DNA of 64,000 bases from Acidimicrobiia bacterium (GTDB taxonomy: Bacteria; Actinomycetota; Acidimicrobiia; IMCC26256; JAMXLJ01). A program made the translations under genes and the position numbers. Positions 48,749 through 57,675 of this stretch are shown here, piece after piece; position 1 is the stretch's first letter; each line of letters opens with the position of its first letter. Where the stretch lies: NCBI GenBank assembly GCA_024281095.1, contig JAMXLJ010000127.1, positions 1 through 64,000 on the forward strand, written 5' to 3'. The notes under the pieces are model-generated. The model did no database searches. It worked only from the letters and a program-made list of their open reading frames with translations, and was not told where the DNA came from.

Positions 48749-50026
48749 GTCAGGGTCGGATTGCTCGGCTGCGGCCACGTCGGCGCGCCGCTGGCGCGTC
48801 TCGTCGACGAACACCGCGCGCTGATCGAGGCCCGCGCGGGCGTGCGGATCGAGATCGTCCGGGTCGCGGTGCGCAACCTCGCCCGAGAGCGCGACGTGCC
48901 GTTGCCGGCGTCGTGCTTCACGCACGACGCCGATGCGGTGGTCGCCGATCCCGAGGTCGACATCGTCGTCGAGGTGATCGGCGGCATCGAGCCGGCCCGC
49001 TCGCTCATTACCGAGGCGATCAAGCAGGGCAAGCCTGTGGTCACGGCGAACAAGGAGCTCCTCGCGAACGTGGGCAAGGAGCTGTTCGACGCGGCCGAGG
49101 CGGCCGGTGTCGACTTGCTGTTCGAGGCCTCTGTGGCGGGTGGCATCCCGTTGATGCGCCCGCTGCGCGAGTCCCTTGCGGGCGACCGGATCCGGCGCGT
49201 GATGGGCATCGTGAACGGCACGACCAACTACATCCTCACGCGCATGGCCGAGGACGGGTCGTCGTTTCAGGATGCGCTCGCCGAGGCCCAGACCCTCGGG
49301 TACGCGGAACGCGACCCGACTGCGGACGTCGAGGGCTTCGACGCCGCGGCGAAGGCGGCCATCATCGCGACCATCGCGTTCGGCGCGCGCGTCGTCGCGG
49401 GCGACGTGTACAGCGAGGGAATCTCCGAGCTCACGGATCAGGACATCGCGTCGGCGCGCGAGCTCGGCTACGTGGTGAAGCTTCTCGCGATCGCCGAGGA
49501 GGTCGACGGCGACATCGCCGTGCGCGTACATCCGACGATGGTGCCGAGCACGCATCCGCTCGCGGCCGTGCGCGACTCGTTCAACGCGGTCTTCATCGAA
49601 GGTGATGCCGTCGGCGAGCTGATGCTCTACGGGCGCGGCGCGGGTGGCGAGCCCACCGCGTCGGCGGTGTTGGGCGACGTGATCGACGCGGCCAAGAATC
49701 TCGTGTCGGGTGGACGCGGCGCGACCATCGGCGCGCTCACGCGCCGCAGGATCCGTCCGATCGACGAGGTCGAGTCGCAGTTCTATCTTCAGATGGAGGT
49801 CGCAGACCGTCCCGGCGTGCTCGCCGCGATCGCGGCGGCCTTCGGCGAACGTGACGTGTCGATCAAGTCGATGCAGCAAGTAGGGATCGGGGCGGACGCG
49901 CGCCTGATCTTCATCACTCACCGCGCCCGGGAAGCCGACCTGCGCGCCACCATCCACGACCTGCGCGACGTGCCCACGGTGCACCGCGTCGGAAGCGTTC
50001 TGCGCGTGATCGGCGACGACAGATGA
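48746..50026 (+). CDS. hom: Homoserine dehydrogenase
   Basis: NAD(P)-dependent reduction of aspartate semialdehyde to homoserine, leading to threonine and methionine. Rossmann N-terminus ([16 protein letters not shown]), family motifs [33 protein letters not shown] and [13 protein letters not shown]-terminal ACT domain (about residues 350-425) gives threonine feedback. 426 residues. ATG is chosen; a GTG 18 bases earlier lies in the conserved leader. ATGA-type overlap with thrC. Confidence 0.94.
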   Translation: MVRVGLLGCGHVGAPLARLVDEHRALIEARAGVRIEIVRVAVRNLARERDVPLPASCFTHDADAVVADPEVDIVVEVIGGIEPARSLITEAIKQGKPVVTANKELLANVGKELFDAAEAAGVDLLFEASVAGGIPLMRPLRESLAGDRIRRVMGIVNGTTNYILTRMAEDGSSFQDALAEAQTLGYAERDPTADVEGFDAAAKAAIIATIAFGARVVAGDVYSEGISELTDQDIASARELGYVVKLLAIAEEVDGDIAVRVHPTMVPSTHPLAAVRDSFNAVFIEGDAVGELMLYGRGAGGEPTASAVLGDVIDAAKNLVSGGRGATIGALTRRRIRPIDEVESQFYLQMEVADRPGVLAAIAAAFGERDVSIKSMQQVGIGADARLIFITHRAREADLRATIHDLRDVPTVHRVGSVLRVIGDDR

Positions 50027-51087
50027 GGCGCGCCGACGGGCTCTGGCCCGGTCTCATCGAGGCGTACCGGGATCGGCTGCCGGTCGGCGAGTCGACGCCG
50101 GTCGTCACGTTGTTCGAGGGTGGTACGCCGCTGCTCGAGGCCCGGCGCCTGTCGGAGCGAACGGGCGCTCGGGTGCTGCTGAAGGTCGAGGGATTGAACC
50201 CCACCGGGTCGTTCAAGGACCGCGGCATGACCGTTGCGATGTCGAAGGCGCTGGAGGACGGCGCGAAGGCGGTCATCTGCGCCTCGACGGGCAACACGTC
50301 CGCGTCGGCGGCCGCGTACGCGGCGCGGGCGGGCCTGGTCTGCGGCGTCGTGCTTCCCGAGGGTCAGATCGCGTTGGGCAAGCTCGCGCAGGCGCTCATC
50401 CACGGCGCTCGCGTGGTGCCGATCCGCGGCAACTTCGACGCCGCGCTCCAAATCGTGCGCGCACTCGGTGAGCGCAACCACGTCACCGTCGTGAACTCGG
50501 TCAACCCGCATCGCATCGAGGGCCAGAAGACCGCCGCGTTCGAGATCGTCGACGCCCTCGGTGACGCGCCGGACGTGCACTGCATCCCCGTGGGCAACGC
50601 CGGCAACATCACCGCGTACTGGAAGGGCTACTGCGAGTATCACGCCGAGGGTCGCGCGCAGCGCCGCCCCCGGATGCTCGGTTGGCAGGCGAGCGGTGCC
50701 GCACCGATCGTCCTCGGCGAGCCGGTCCCGCACCCCGAGACGATCGCGACCGCGATCCAGATCGGGAACCCGGCGAGCTGGGTGGGTGCGGTTGGCGCGC
50801 GCGACGAGTCCGGCGGTGCGATCGGTGCGGTGAGCGACGCCGAGATCCTCGACGCGTACCGGTTGCTCGCATCGGAAGAGGGATGCTTCGTCGAGCCCGC
50901 GTCGGCGGCCTCGGTCGCGGGGCTCCTGCGGGCGGCCGACTCCGGGTTGGTGCACGCGGGCGAGACGGTGGTGTGCACCGTGACGGGGCACGGCCTGAAG
51001 GATCCGCAGCGTGCCATCAGCGAGGTCGCGGTCGGCGAGTCCGTTGCGCCCGAGGTGGGGCTGGTCGCGGCCGAGCTCGGCCTGTGA
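50023..51087 (+). CDS. thrC: Threonine synthase
   Basis: PLP enzyme converting O-phosphohomoserine to threonine. Fold II with Lys65 in [11 protein letters not shown], the cofactor phosphate loop GNAGN, and VTGHGLKDP near the C-terminus. 354 residues, the short bacterial form. ATG overlaps the hom stop. Because its substrate is phosphohomoserine, the cell needs a homoserine kinase, yet no thrB follows. Confidence 0.94.
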   Translation: MRRADGLWPGLIEAYRDRLPVGESTPVVTLFEGGTPLLEARRLSERTGARVLLKVEGLNPTGSFKDRGMTVAMSKALEDGAKAVICASTGNTSASAAAYAARAGLVCGVVLPEGQIALGKLAQALIHGARVVPIRGNFDAALQIVRALGERNHVTVVNSVNPHRIEGQKTAAFEIVDALGDAPDVHCIPVGNAGNITAYWKGYCEYHAEGRAQRRPRMLGWQASGAAPIVLGEPVPHPETIATAIQIGNPASWVGAVGARDESGGAIGAVSDAEILDAYRLLASEEGCFVEPASAASVAGLLRAADSGLVHAGETVVCTVTGHGLKDPQRAISEVAVGESVAPEVGLVAAELGL

Positions 51088-51099
51088 AGATGGGTCGCG

Positions 51100-51897
51100 A
51101 TGTCGACCCACACCACCACTCGAGCCCTCGTCACGGGAGCGTCGTCCGGCATTGGTGAGGCGTTCGCTCGCGCGCTCGCTGCGCGCGGCGACGACGTCGT
51201 GCTCGTGGCGCGGTCACGGCCGCGGCTCGACGAGCTCGCCGGCGAGCTGCGTGACGAGTGCGGCGTCGACGTCGAGGTGCTGCCCGCGGACCTCGCGACG
51301 CCCGAGGGCATCGCCGACGTCGAGGAACGCCTGCGGGACCCCGGTCGCACGATCGGCTTGCTCGTGAACAACGCCGGGTTCGGCACTGCGGGCGAATTCG
51401 TCGACCTGCCGATCGACGAGGAGGAGCGCGAGATCCGGCTGAACGTCCTCGCGCTCGTGCGTCTGACGCACGCGGCGTTGGGACCGATGTCGCGCCGCGG
51501 TGGCGGCGCGATCGTCAACGTGTCGTCGCTTGCCGCGTATCAACCGAATCCCGGGATGGCGACCTACGGCGCGACGAAGGCGTTCGTGAGCAGCTTCACG
51601 CAGGCGGTGCACGAGGAGGCCAAGCGCCACGGCGTGCACGTGATGGTGGTCTGCCCCGGCTTCACGCGCACGGAGTTCCAGGCCCGTGCCGGCGTCGATC
51701 AGTCCGATGTTCCGGGCTTCGCGTGGATGACCGCGGATTCGGTGGTGGAGGAGTCGTTGCGTGCGCTCGAGCGCAAGCGTGCGGTGTGCGTGCCCGGTCC
51801 GCTCTACCGCGTCACCGCGGCGCTGTCCGACAGCACGCCGACCGGGCTCACCCGGCGCGTTGCTGCGCTCGTGCTGAGACGGAGCGCTTCGCACTGA
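51100..51897 (+). CDS. SDR family oxidoreductase (DltE/YdfG-like)
   Basis: Classical SDR of 265 residues: TGASSGIGEAF cofactor motif, NNAGFGTAG, catalytic Ser in VNVSSLAAYQPNP, Tyr-Lys in YGATKAFVSSF. The subgroup resembles actinobacterial general ketoreductases of unknown substrate. It starts 12 bp after thrC but has no evident link with threonine synthesis. Basic C-terminus. Confidence 0.87.
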   Translation: MSTHTTTRALVTGASSGIGEAFARALAARGDDVVLVARSRPRLDELAGELRDECGVDVEVLPADLATPEGIADVEERLRDPGRTIGLLVNNAGFGTAGEFVDLPIDEEEREIRLNVLALVRLTHAALGPMSRRGGGAIVNVSSLAAYQPNPGMATYGATKAFVSSFTQAVHEEAKRHGVHVMVVCPGFTRTEFQARAGVDQSDVPGFAWMTADSVVEESLRALERKRAVCVPGPLYRVTAALSDSTPTGLTRRVAALVLRRSASH

Positions 51898-51946
51898 ACG
51901 GGTAGTTCCACGGCTCCCTCCGCTCCCTCGGCACGAGTGGTTCCCG

Positions 51947-51952
51947 TAGCAT
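51947..51952 (+). promoter_or_regulatory. Leaderless -10 of the ApgM-like gene
   Basis: TAGCAT, six bases, then GTG; the same hexamer and spacing as the pdtaS-like gene. Confidence 0.5.
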
Positions 51953-51958
51953 CGTGCG

Positions 51959-53122
51959 GTGCCCACGTACGTCGTTCTCGTACCCGACGGGTGTGCGGAT
52001 CAGCCGATCGACACACTCGATGGCCGTACGCCGCTCGAAGCCGCGTCGATGCCGAACCTGCAGTCGATGGCGGCGGCTGGCGAAGTCGGACGGGCGCGGG
52101 TGATACCTCCCGGGCTGCCGCCCGGCAGCGACGTGGGCAACCTCGCGATCCTCGGGTACGACCCGGCCTGCTTCCACACCGGACGCGCGCCGATCGAAGC
52201 GGCCGCGATGGGTGTCGAGCTCGCTCCCGACCAAGTGGCGTATCGGTGCAACCTCGTGACGATCGACGAGGCGGGCGTCATGGTCGACTTCGCCGCCGGC
52301 CATCCCACCAACGCGCAGAGCCACGCCATCGTCGCCGCGCTCGACGCCGCGCTCGGCGACGGCCGTGACGGCGTGAAGTTCCATCCCGGCGTGGAGTACC
52401 GCCATCTCGCGGTGCTTCCCGCGTCGCTCGGCGACGCAGCGTGCGTTCCGCCCCACGACCTCACCGGACAGCGCGCCGAGCTTCCCACCGGTCCCGCCGC
52501 GGCGAAGCTCGTCGACCTCATGGACGCGTCGCGCGACGTCGTTCGCCGCGTCGCGCGCGATGTCGGTTCGTCCGCGTCGCAGATCTGGTTATGGGGCCAA
52601 GGCGTGCGCCCGCGGCTGCCCTCTTTCGCCGCGCGCTTCGGCGTCAGCGGCCGGCTCAGCTCGGCGGTCGACCTCGTTCGCGGTCTCGGCGTGCTGACGG
52701 GCCTCGAGGTCGTCGACGTCCCGGGCGCCACCGCAGGATTCGACAACGACTACGCCGCGCAGCGCGACGCGTGCCTCGCGAGCCTGGATGACCGCGACTT
52801 CTTCCTCCTTCATGTGGAGGCGACGGACGAAGCCGGCCACCAGGGCGACGTGCGCGAGAAGGTCGCCGCGCTCGAAGCGTGGGATCGCGAAGTGATCGGC
52901 CCGTTGCTCGAGACACTTCCCGAGCTCGGCCCGCACCGGATCATGTTGCTCCCCGACCATGCGACGCCGTGCGCGCTGCGCACACACACGTCCGACCCGG
53001 TGCCCTATGTGCTGTACGACTCGGAGCGTGCCGGAGCCGGCGGCGTGTACACCGAAGCGGCGACCGCGGGTGCGCCGGAGGTTCCGGCCCACGACCTGAT
53101 GTCGCGACTCGTCACCCGTTGA
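51959..53122 (+). CDS. ApgM-like phosphoglycerate mutase superfamily enzyme (probable homoserine kinase or 2-PG supplier)
   Basis: Alkaline-phosphatase superfamily, archaeal cofactor-independent phosphoglycerate mutase type, 387 residues. N-terminal metal-binding VLVPDGCADQPID, the PGSDVGNLAILGYDP loop with the phospho-acceptor Ser, and C-terminal LHVEATDEAGHQGD and LPDHATP. A subgroup of this family, often beside hom/thrC, is annotated as a proposed homoserine kinase; here it occupies the place of thrB in the mycobacterial argS-prfA order. It also precedes enzymes that consume 2-phosphoglycerate, so mutase activity is the competing reading. GTG start set by its -10. Confidence 0.82.
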   Translation: MPTYVVLVPDGCADQPIDTLDGRTPLEAASMPNLQSMAAAGEVGRARVIPPGLPPGSDVGNLAILGYDPACFHTGRAPIEAAAMGVELAPDQVAYRCNLVTIDEAGVMVDFAAGHPTNAQSHAIVAALDAALGDGRDGVKFHPGVEYRHLAVLPASLGDAACVPPHDLTGQRAELPTGPAAAKLVDLMDASRDVVRRVARDVGSSASQIWLWGQGVRPRLPSFAARFGVSGRLSSAVDLVRGLGVLTGLEVVDVPGATAGFDNDYAAQRDACLASLDDRDFFLLHVEATDEAGHQGDVREKVAALEAWDREVIGPLLETLPELGPHRIMLLPDHATPCALRTHTSDPVPYVLYDSERAGAGGVYTEAATAGAPEVPAHDLMSRLVTR

Positions 53123-53175
53123 GAAGCGCCGCGACGACGGCGCGGCGACGAGGGTTGGGCGCGGCCTCGTCGCGG

Positions 53176-53181
53176 TATCAT
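53176..53181 (+). promoter_or_regulatory. Candidate -10 for the cyclic diphosphoglycerate genes
   Basis: TATCAT in the 152-bp spacer after the ApgM-like gene. It would give a leader of roughly 85 bases that includes the hairpin at 53195-53220. Confidence 0.4.
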
Positions 53182-53194
53182 CACCTTGCTTCCA

Positions 53195-53220
53195 CGTCCC
53201 CGAACCTCTTGTAGGGGACG
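53195..53220 (+). promoter_or_regulatory. Leader hairpin before the cyclic 2,3-diphosphoglycerate synthetase gene
   Basis: CGTCCCC and GGGGACG form a perfect 7-bp stem with a 12-base loop, placed just before GGAGGT (53227-53232). It could control access to the ribosome-binding site. No further riboswitch-like structure was recognised. Confidence 0.4.
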
Positions 53221-53274
53221 CTTCCCGGAGGTCATCCCACGACTTCGCCGGTCACACCAGCCGGGCGCGTCGTC

Positions 53275-54681
53275 GTGCTCGTCGACGGAGACCATTCACC
53301 AACGGTCGTGCGCGCCGCGCTCGACGATCTGCGTGCGCGCGGCGCCGACCTCGTCGGCGCGGCGTTGCTCGGCGGCGGCGAGAAGCTCGCGCGCGACGCC
53401 GTCGTGGAGATCGGCGTCCCCCTGGTGTCGGGTGAGGACGCGCTCGACGCGACGCTCAAGGCGTTGCAGCAGTTCCGCCCGGCCACGGTTGTCGACTTGT
53501 CCGACGAGCCCGTCATCGACGACCGGCTCCGCGGGCTGCTCGCGGCCCACGCGCTCGTGCGCGGCGTGACCTACCAAGGTGCGGACTTCGTCTACACGCC
53601 GCCGCCGCGGCCGAGAGTCGCGACGAAGCCCACGATCGCGGTCATCGGCACCGGGAAGCGCACCGGGAAGACGACCCTCGCGCAGGGGATCGCGCGCACG
53701 CTCGCGGCCCGCGGGTGCCCTCCGGTCATCGTGACGATGGCACGGGGCGGGCCGCCCGCAGCCGAGCTCGTCGACCCGTCGCGAGACGACTTGTCGACAC
53801 GGGCCCTGCTCGAGCGCGCCGCGCGCGGCGAGCACGCGGCGAGCGACCACCTCGAAGACGCGGTGATGGCGGGAGTCCCGTGTGTCGGCACGCGCCGTTG
53901 CGGCGGTGGCGTCGCGGGCACGCCGTCGTACGACGCGTTCGCGGAAGGTGTGATGCTGGCGAACGAACGAGCGGAACCTGTGCTGCTCCTGGAGGGGTCC
54001 GGCAGCGCGATCCCTCCCGTTCACGCGGACGTGACCGTGTGTGCGGTTCCGATCGACGCCGATCTCGATCTCGTGACTGGCCGTGTCGGCGTGACACGGT
54101 TGTTGCTGAGCGACCTCGTCGTGGGTACACTCGGCGGCGACCCCGACAGGCCAACCAGCAGGGTCGGGCGTCTCTCCCCGAAACGCAACGAGACCGAATC
54201 GTTGCCGGAGCGCAACGCATCGGGATTGCTGCGGGAACGGGGTTTGGAATCCCGTGTGCATTCGGTGGTTCCCGGTGCCCCGGTCGTCTTCAGCAGCTTC
54301 CGGCCCGTTCCGCTCGAACCACTCGACGCACGACGCATCTTCCTCGCCACCACGGCGTCCAGGGAGGTCGCGCCGGCGCTGGCCCGCCGGCTCGAAGCCG
54401 ACTGTGGCGCAGTAGTCCTCGGCTGGAGCAACAACCTGGCGAACCGAGAGCGATTGCGAGTCGACCTCGAGCACGTCCGCGACGCCGACGTGCTCGTGAC
54501 CGAAATGAAGGGTGCCGGCATCGACACGGCAGCCGATTCGGCACTTCAACGGGGCATGGACGTGGTCTTCCTCCGACACGACGTCGAACTGCACGACGAC
54601 TCGTTCACCGAGCGCGTCGTGGCCCTTGCCGAGCTCGCGCGGCGACGGTTCGCGGAGACCGAGCCGGAGGCGTGTGCATGA
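53275..54681 (+). CDS. Cyclic 2,3-diphosphoglycerate synthetase
   Basis: Forms the intramolecular phosphoanhydride of cyclic 2,3-diphosphoglycerate from 2,3-diphosphoglycerate and ATP, a solute known from thermophilic methanogens. 468 residues: N-terminal LVDGDHSPTVV, P-loop IGTGKRTGKTTLAQG, VTMARGGPP, and the C-terminal LGWSNNLANRERL and VTEMKGAGIDTAA, matching the archaeal enzyme. The GTG start lacks a ribosome-binding site; GGAGGT lies 43 bases upstream and in-frame codons between them contain no ATG, GTG or TTG. A region at about residues 290-335 (SRVGRLSPKRNETES...) looks inserted. Coupled to the next gene by ATGA. Confidence 0.85.
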   Translation: MLVDGDHSPTVVRAALDDLRARGADLVGAALLGGGEKLARDAVVEIGVPLVSGEDALDATLKALQQFRPATVVDLSDEPVIDDRLRGLLAAHALVRGVTYQGADFVYTPPPRPRVATKPTIAVIGTGKRTGKTTLAQGIARTLAARGCPPVIVTMARGGPPAAELVDPSRDDLSTRALLERAARGEHAASDHLEDAVMAGVPCVGTRRCGGGVAGTPSYDAFAEGVMLANERAEPVLLLEGSGSAIPPVHADVTVCAVPIDADLDLVTGRVGVTRLLLSDLVVGTLGGDPDRPTSRVGRLSPKRNETESLPERNASGLLRERGLESRVHSVVPGAPVVFSSFRPVPLEPLDARRIFLATTASREVAPALARRLEADCGAVVLGWSNNLANRERLRVDLEHVRDADVLVTEMKGAGIDTAADSALQRGMDVVFLRHDVELHDDSFTERVVALAELARRRFAETEPEACA

Positions 54682-55598
54682 CCGTGTCGCGCCACATCGT
54701 CATCAGCGACGATGCACACGAGCTCCCGTACTCGAAGGGCGTGATGGCGGGCGCGATCATGGCCACAGGGCTCACACCCGCACGCGCGTTCCACGTCGCC
54801 GAGCTGATCGAGGATCGGCTTCACGCGGACGGCGTCACATCGCTCACACGCGCGCAGCTCGCCGAGCAGGCTCGCGCGGCGCTGCACGACGAGGTAGGTG
54901 AGCGGTACGCGACGTCCTTCGAGAAGTGGCAGCGGGTCAACGAGCTCGGCCGTCCGCTCGTCATCCTCATCGGCGGCGCGGCCGGCGTCGGCAAGTCGAC
55001 GATCGCCACGCAGCTCGCGGCCCGCCTCGGCATCACCCGTGTGATCCCCACCGACGCGATCCGCGAGGTGATGCGAGCGATGCTGAGCGACGAGTTGCTC
55101 CCGGCGCTGCACGCCTCGTCGTTCGACACGGACCGGTCCGTCCTCAAGCCGGTGCCGCGCAACGCCGATCCCGTGGTGATCGGCTACCGCGAGCAGGCGG
55201 CGGCCGTCGCGGTCGGCATCAAGGCGCTCGTTCGGCGCGCGATCATGGAAGGGACCGACCTCGTCCTCGAGGGCGCACACATCGCCCCCGGGTTCGTGGA
55301 TCTCGACGAACTCGAGCGTGCGGTCGTCGTGTCCTTCCTCGTGACCGTCGAAGACGAGGACCTTCACCGCTCGCATTTCGTCCGCCGGGCCCACGATGCC
55401 CGGGGCCGGCCGATGGACAGATATCTCCAGTACTTCGACCACATCCGAACCATTCAGCGTTACGTCACCTCGCTGGCCCGTGACCACGGCATGCCGATCA
55501 TCCCCTCGTACAGCCTGGACGCGACCTTGTCCCAAGTCATCGAGCTCGTGTTGAGCCGGGCCTTGGCCGCCGTGCCCACCCCCCAACCCGTTCCCTGA
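54678..55598 (+). CDS. 2-phosphoglycerate kinase
   Basis: Phosphorylates 2-phosphoglycerate to 2,3-diphosphoglycerate, the substrate of the preceding enzyme. The N-terminal ATP-cone-like domain (about residues 1-90; ELPYSKGVMAGAIMATGLTP) is followed by a P-loop kinase domain with LIGGAAGVGKSTIATQLAAR and an IPTDAIREVMRAM Asp-containing motif. 306 residues, as in methanogen 2PGK. ATG overlaps the synthetase stop. The two-gene unit gives a complete 2-PG to cyclic DPG route. Ends 12 bp before rho. Confidence 0.87.
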   Translation: MTVSRHIVISDDAHELPYSKGVMAGAIMATGLTPARAFHVAELIEDRLHADGVTSLTRAQLAEQARAALHDEVGERYATSFEKWQRVNELGRPLVILIGGAAGVGKSTIATQLAARLGITRVIPTDAIREVMRAMLSDELLPALHASSFDTDRSVLKPVPRNADPVVIGYREQAAAVAVGIKALVRRAIMEGTDLVLEGAHIAPGFVDLDELERAVVVSFLVTVEDEDLHRSHFVRRAHDARGRPMDRYLQYFDHIRTIQRYVTSLARDHGMPIIPSYSLDATLSQVIELVLSRALAAVPTPQPVP

Positions 55599-55610
55599 GG
55601 AGTCATTGAG

Positions 55611-57347
55611 ATGAGCGAGCAGCAACTCGAGCGTTCCATGCTCGACGGCAAGGACCGCGAGGAGCTGCATGCCATCGCGGGTGCGATGGGCGTGCGTGGT
55701 GTCACACGCATGCGCAAGGCCGACCTCGTCGAGGCGATCCTTGCCGCGGCGGGCGCCAACGGCACCGGGAACGGCGCCGAGCCGGCGGCCGCCAAGCCGA
55801 AGCGCGTGCGGAGCCGCAAAGCTCCGGTCGAGGACCCGATCGCCGCGCTGGCCGCCGAAGAGGAAGCACTCGCGGCGGCCACGGCCGACACCTCGGATGC
55901 CGGTCCGTCGGCTGCGACGGAGCGCGCTGACACCGGGGAAACGACGACCGACGCCCGCTCCGCCGAGCCCGCGGTCGACCGTCCCGGGAGCAACGGCACT
56001 GCGGGCGACGGTTCCCAGGCGGCGGCCACGAACGACGGCGACCGGGCCGCCGAGGCATCGACCACGACGACGACTGCTCCGGCCTCCACGCCGGCGCGCA
56101 CCGACGACGACGACCGCCAGTCGTACGGCGAGGGCAACCGGCGCCGGCGAAGGCGCCGCGGCCGCGACCGTGACCGCCAGTACGAAGGCGGCCCACGGCC
56201 CGAGGAGCCGATGGGCGAGCCGATCGAGGTGCAGGGCCTGCTCGACTTGCGCGACGAGGGATACGGCTTCCTGCGCACGACGAGCTACCTGCCGGGCTCG
56301 AAGGACGTGTACGTGTCGGCCTCGCAGGTGCGGCGCTTCGCTCTCCGCAAGGGCGACTTCGTACGCGGCGCGACGCGTCCGCCGGCGAGCAACGAGAAGT
56401 ACCCCGCGTTGCTGCGCGTCGACGAGATCAACGACATGTCGCCCGACGACGCCCGTTCCCGCCCGCGCTTCGAGGACCTGACGCCCCTGTTCCCCGACGA
56501 GAAGCTCCGGCTGGAGCTGCGCGAGGACCCGGCCAACATGACCGGCCGGATCGTCGACCTGATCTCCCCGATCGGGAAGGGTCAGCGCGGCCTCATCGTG
56601 TCGCCGCCGAAGGCGGGCAAGACGACGATCCTCAAGCAGCTCGTGTACTCCGTGGAGCGCAACAACCCCGAGGTGCACCTGATGGTGCTGCTCGTCGACG
56701 AGCGCCCCGAAGAGGTCACCGACATGCGCCGCCACGTGATGCGCGGCGAGGTCGTCGCGAGCACGTTCGACCGCCCGAGCGAGGAGCACACGCAGGTCGC
56801 GGAGCTCACGATCGAGCGGGCGAAGCGGCTCGTGGAGCTCGGCAACGACGTGGTGATCGTGCTCGACGGCATCACCCGTCTGGCGCGCGCCTACAACCTC
56901 GCCCAGCCCGCCTCCGGCCGCATCCTGTCGGGAGGTGTCGACTCGACCGCGCTGTACCCGCCGAAGCGGTTCTTCGGTGCGGCCCGGAACATCGAGGAGG
57001 GTGGCTCGCTCACGATCGTCGCGACCGCGCTGATCGAGACCGGCAGTCGCATGGACGAGGTGATCTTCGAGGAGTTCAAGGGCACCGGCAACATGGAGCT
57101 GCGCCTCGACCGTCGCCTGGCCGAGCGGCGCATCTATCCCGCGATCGACGTGGAGGCGTCGAGCACCCGCCACGAGGAGCTGCTCTTCGACCGCAGCCAG
57201 CTCCAGCAGGTGTGGAAGCTGCGCCGGGTGCTGAACGCCCTCGAGGGGGGTGCCGGCCTCGAGCTGCTGATCGACAAGATCCGCACGACCCGCAGCAACG
57301 ACGAGTTCCTGGCCGAGATCGCCAAGGCGCCCACGCCCGGCGGCTAG
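55611..57347 (+). CDS. rho: Transcription termination factor Rho
   Basis: Hexameric RNA helicase/translocase. N-terminal Rho_N helix ([20 protein letters not shown]), then an actinobacterial disordered insertion (about residues 55-190) that is acidic/Ala-rich before turning Arg-rich ([12 protein letters not shown]), the cold-shock-like RNA-binding domain ([15 protein letters not shown]), and the ATPase with [24 protein letters not shown] and the R-loop (RARAYN-like [10 protein letters not shown]). 578 residues. Good GAGGAG before ATG. Its presence fits the scarcity of U-tract terminators in the window. Confidence 0.95.
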   Translation: MSEQQLERSMLDGKDREELHAIAGAMGVRGVTRMRKADLVEAILAAAGANGTGNGAEPAAAKPKRVRSRKAPVEDPIAALAAEEEALAAATADTSDAGPSAATERADTGETTTDARSAEPAVDRPGSNGTAGDGSQAAATNDGDRAAEASTTTTTAPASTPARTDDDDRQSYGEGNRRRRRRRGRDRDRQYEGGPRPEEPMGEPIEVQGLLDLRDEGYGFLRTTSYLPGSKDVYVSASQVRRFALRKGDFVRGATRPPASNEKYPALLRVDEINDMSPDDARSRPRFEDLTPLFPDEKLRLELREDPANMTGRIVDLISPIGKGQRGLIVSPPKAGKTTILKQLVYSVERNNPEVHLMVLLVDERPEEVTDMRRHVMRGEVVASTFDRPSEEHTQVAELTIERAKRLVELGNDVVIVLDGITRLARAYNLAQPASGRILSGGVDSTALYPPKRFFGAARNIEEGGSLTIVATALIETGSRMDEVIFEEFKGTGNMELRLDRRLAERRIYPAIDVEASSTRHEELLFDRSQLQQVWKLRRVLNALEGGAGLELLIDKIRTTRSNDEFLAEIAKAPTPGG

Positions 57348-57374
57348 CGGGAATCGTTCGAGCCCACGCGTCGT

Positions 57375-57380
57375 TAAGCT
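57375..57380 (+). promoter_or_regulatory. Candidate -10 for rpmE
   Basis: TAAGCT in the 61-bp rho-rpmE spacer, 28 bases before the start codon; a GAGAGGA ribosome-binding site follows. No zinc-uptake-regulator box was recognised. Confidence 0.35.
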
Positions 57381-57408
57381 TGAGTCCCCTGATCCCGAGA
57401 GGAACGTC

Positions 57409-57636
57409 ATGAAGACGGGCATCCACCCGAACTACGTCGAGTGCACCGTCCGCTGCTCGTGCGGCAACACCTTCACCACGCGCTCCACCGTGCCTGAGCT
57501 GCGGGTGGAGCTGTGCTCGGAGTGCCATCCCTTCTACACGGGCAAGCAGAAGCTGGTCGACACCGGCGGCCGGGTCGAGCGCTTCCAGCGCCGCTACGCC
57601 AAGGCCCAGAAGGCGGCGAAGTCCCGAAAGGCCTGA
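57409..57636 (+). CDS. rpmE: Ribosomal protein L31
   Basis: 75-residue large-subunit protein of the zinc-binding (C+) type: Cys in VRCSCGNTF and [12 protein letters not shown] form the metal site. Basic tail ([15 protein letters not shown]). The position after rho and before DUF1385/prfA is common in Gram-positive genomes. A C- paralog used in zinc shortage is not in the window. Confidence 0.96.
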   Translation: MKTGIHPNYVECTVRCSCGNTFTTRSTVPELRVELCSECHPFYTGKQKLVDTGGRVERFQRRYAKAQKAAKSRKA

Positions 57637-57654
57637 TCGACCGGAGCGTGTGAC

Positions 57655-57675
57655 ATGGGCCAGCGGACCCTCTGA
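57655..57675 (+). other. Micro-ORF coupled to the DUF1385 gene
   Basis: A six-codon frame (MGQRTL, stop) ends in TGATG shared with the DUF1385 start codon. The DUF1385 gene lacks a good ribosome-binding site, so reinitiation from this micro-ORF is possible. It could equally be chance. Confidence 0.25.

Noticed and set aside
53961-53975. GAACGAAC similarity to the kgd/hom leader inside the cyclic DPG synthetase gene
   Set aside because: Only a short match within a well-conserved coding frame; the flanking blocks of the leader are absent.
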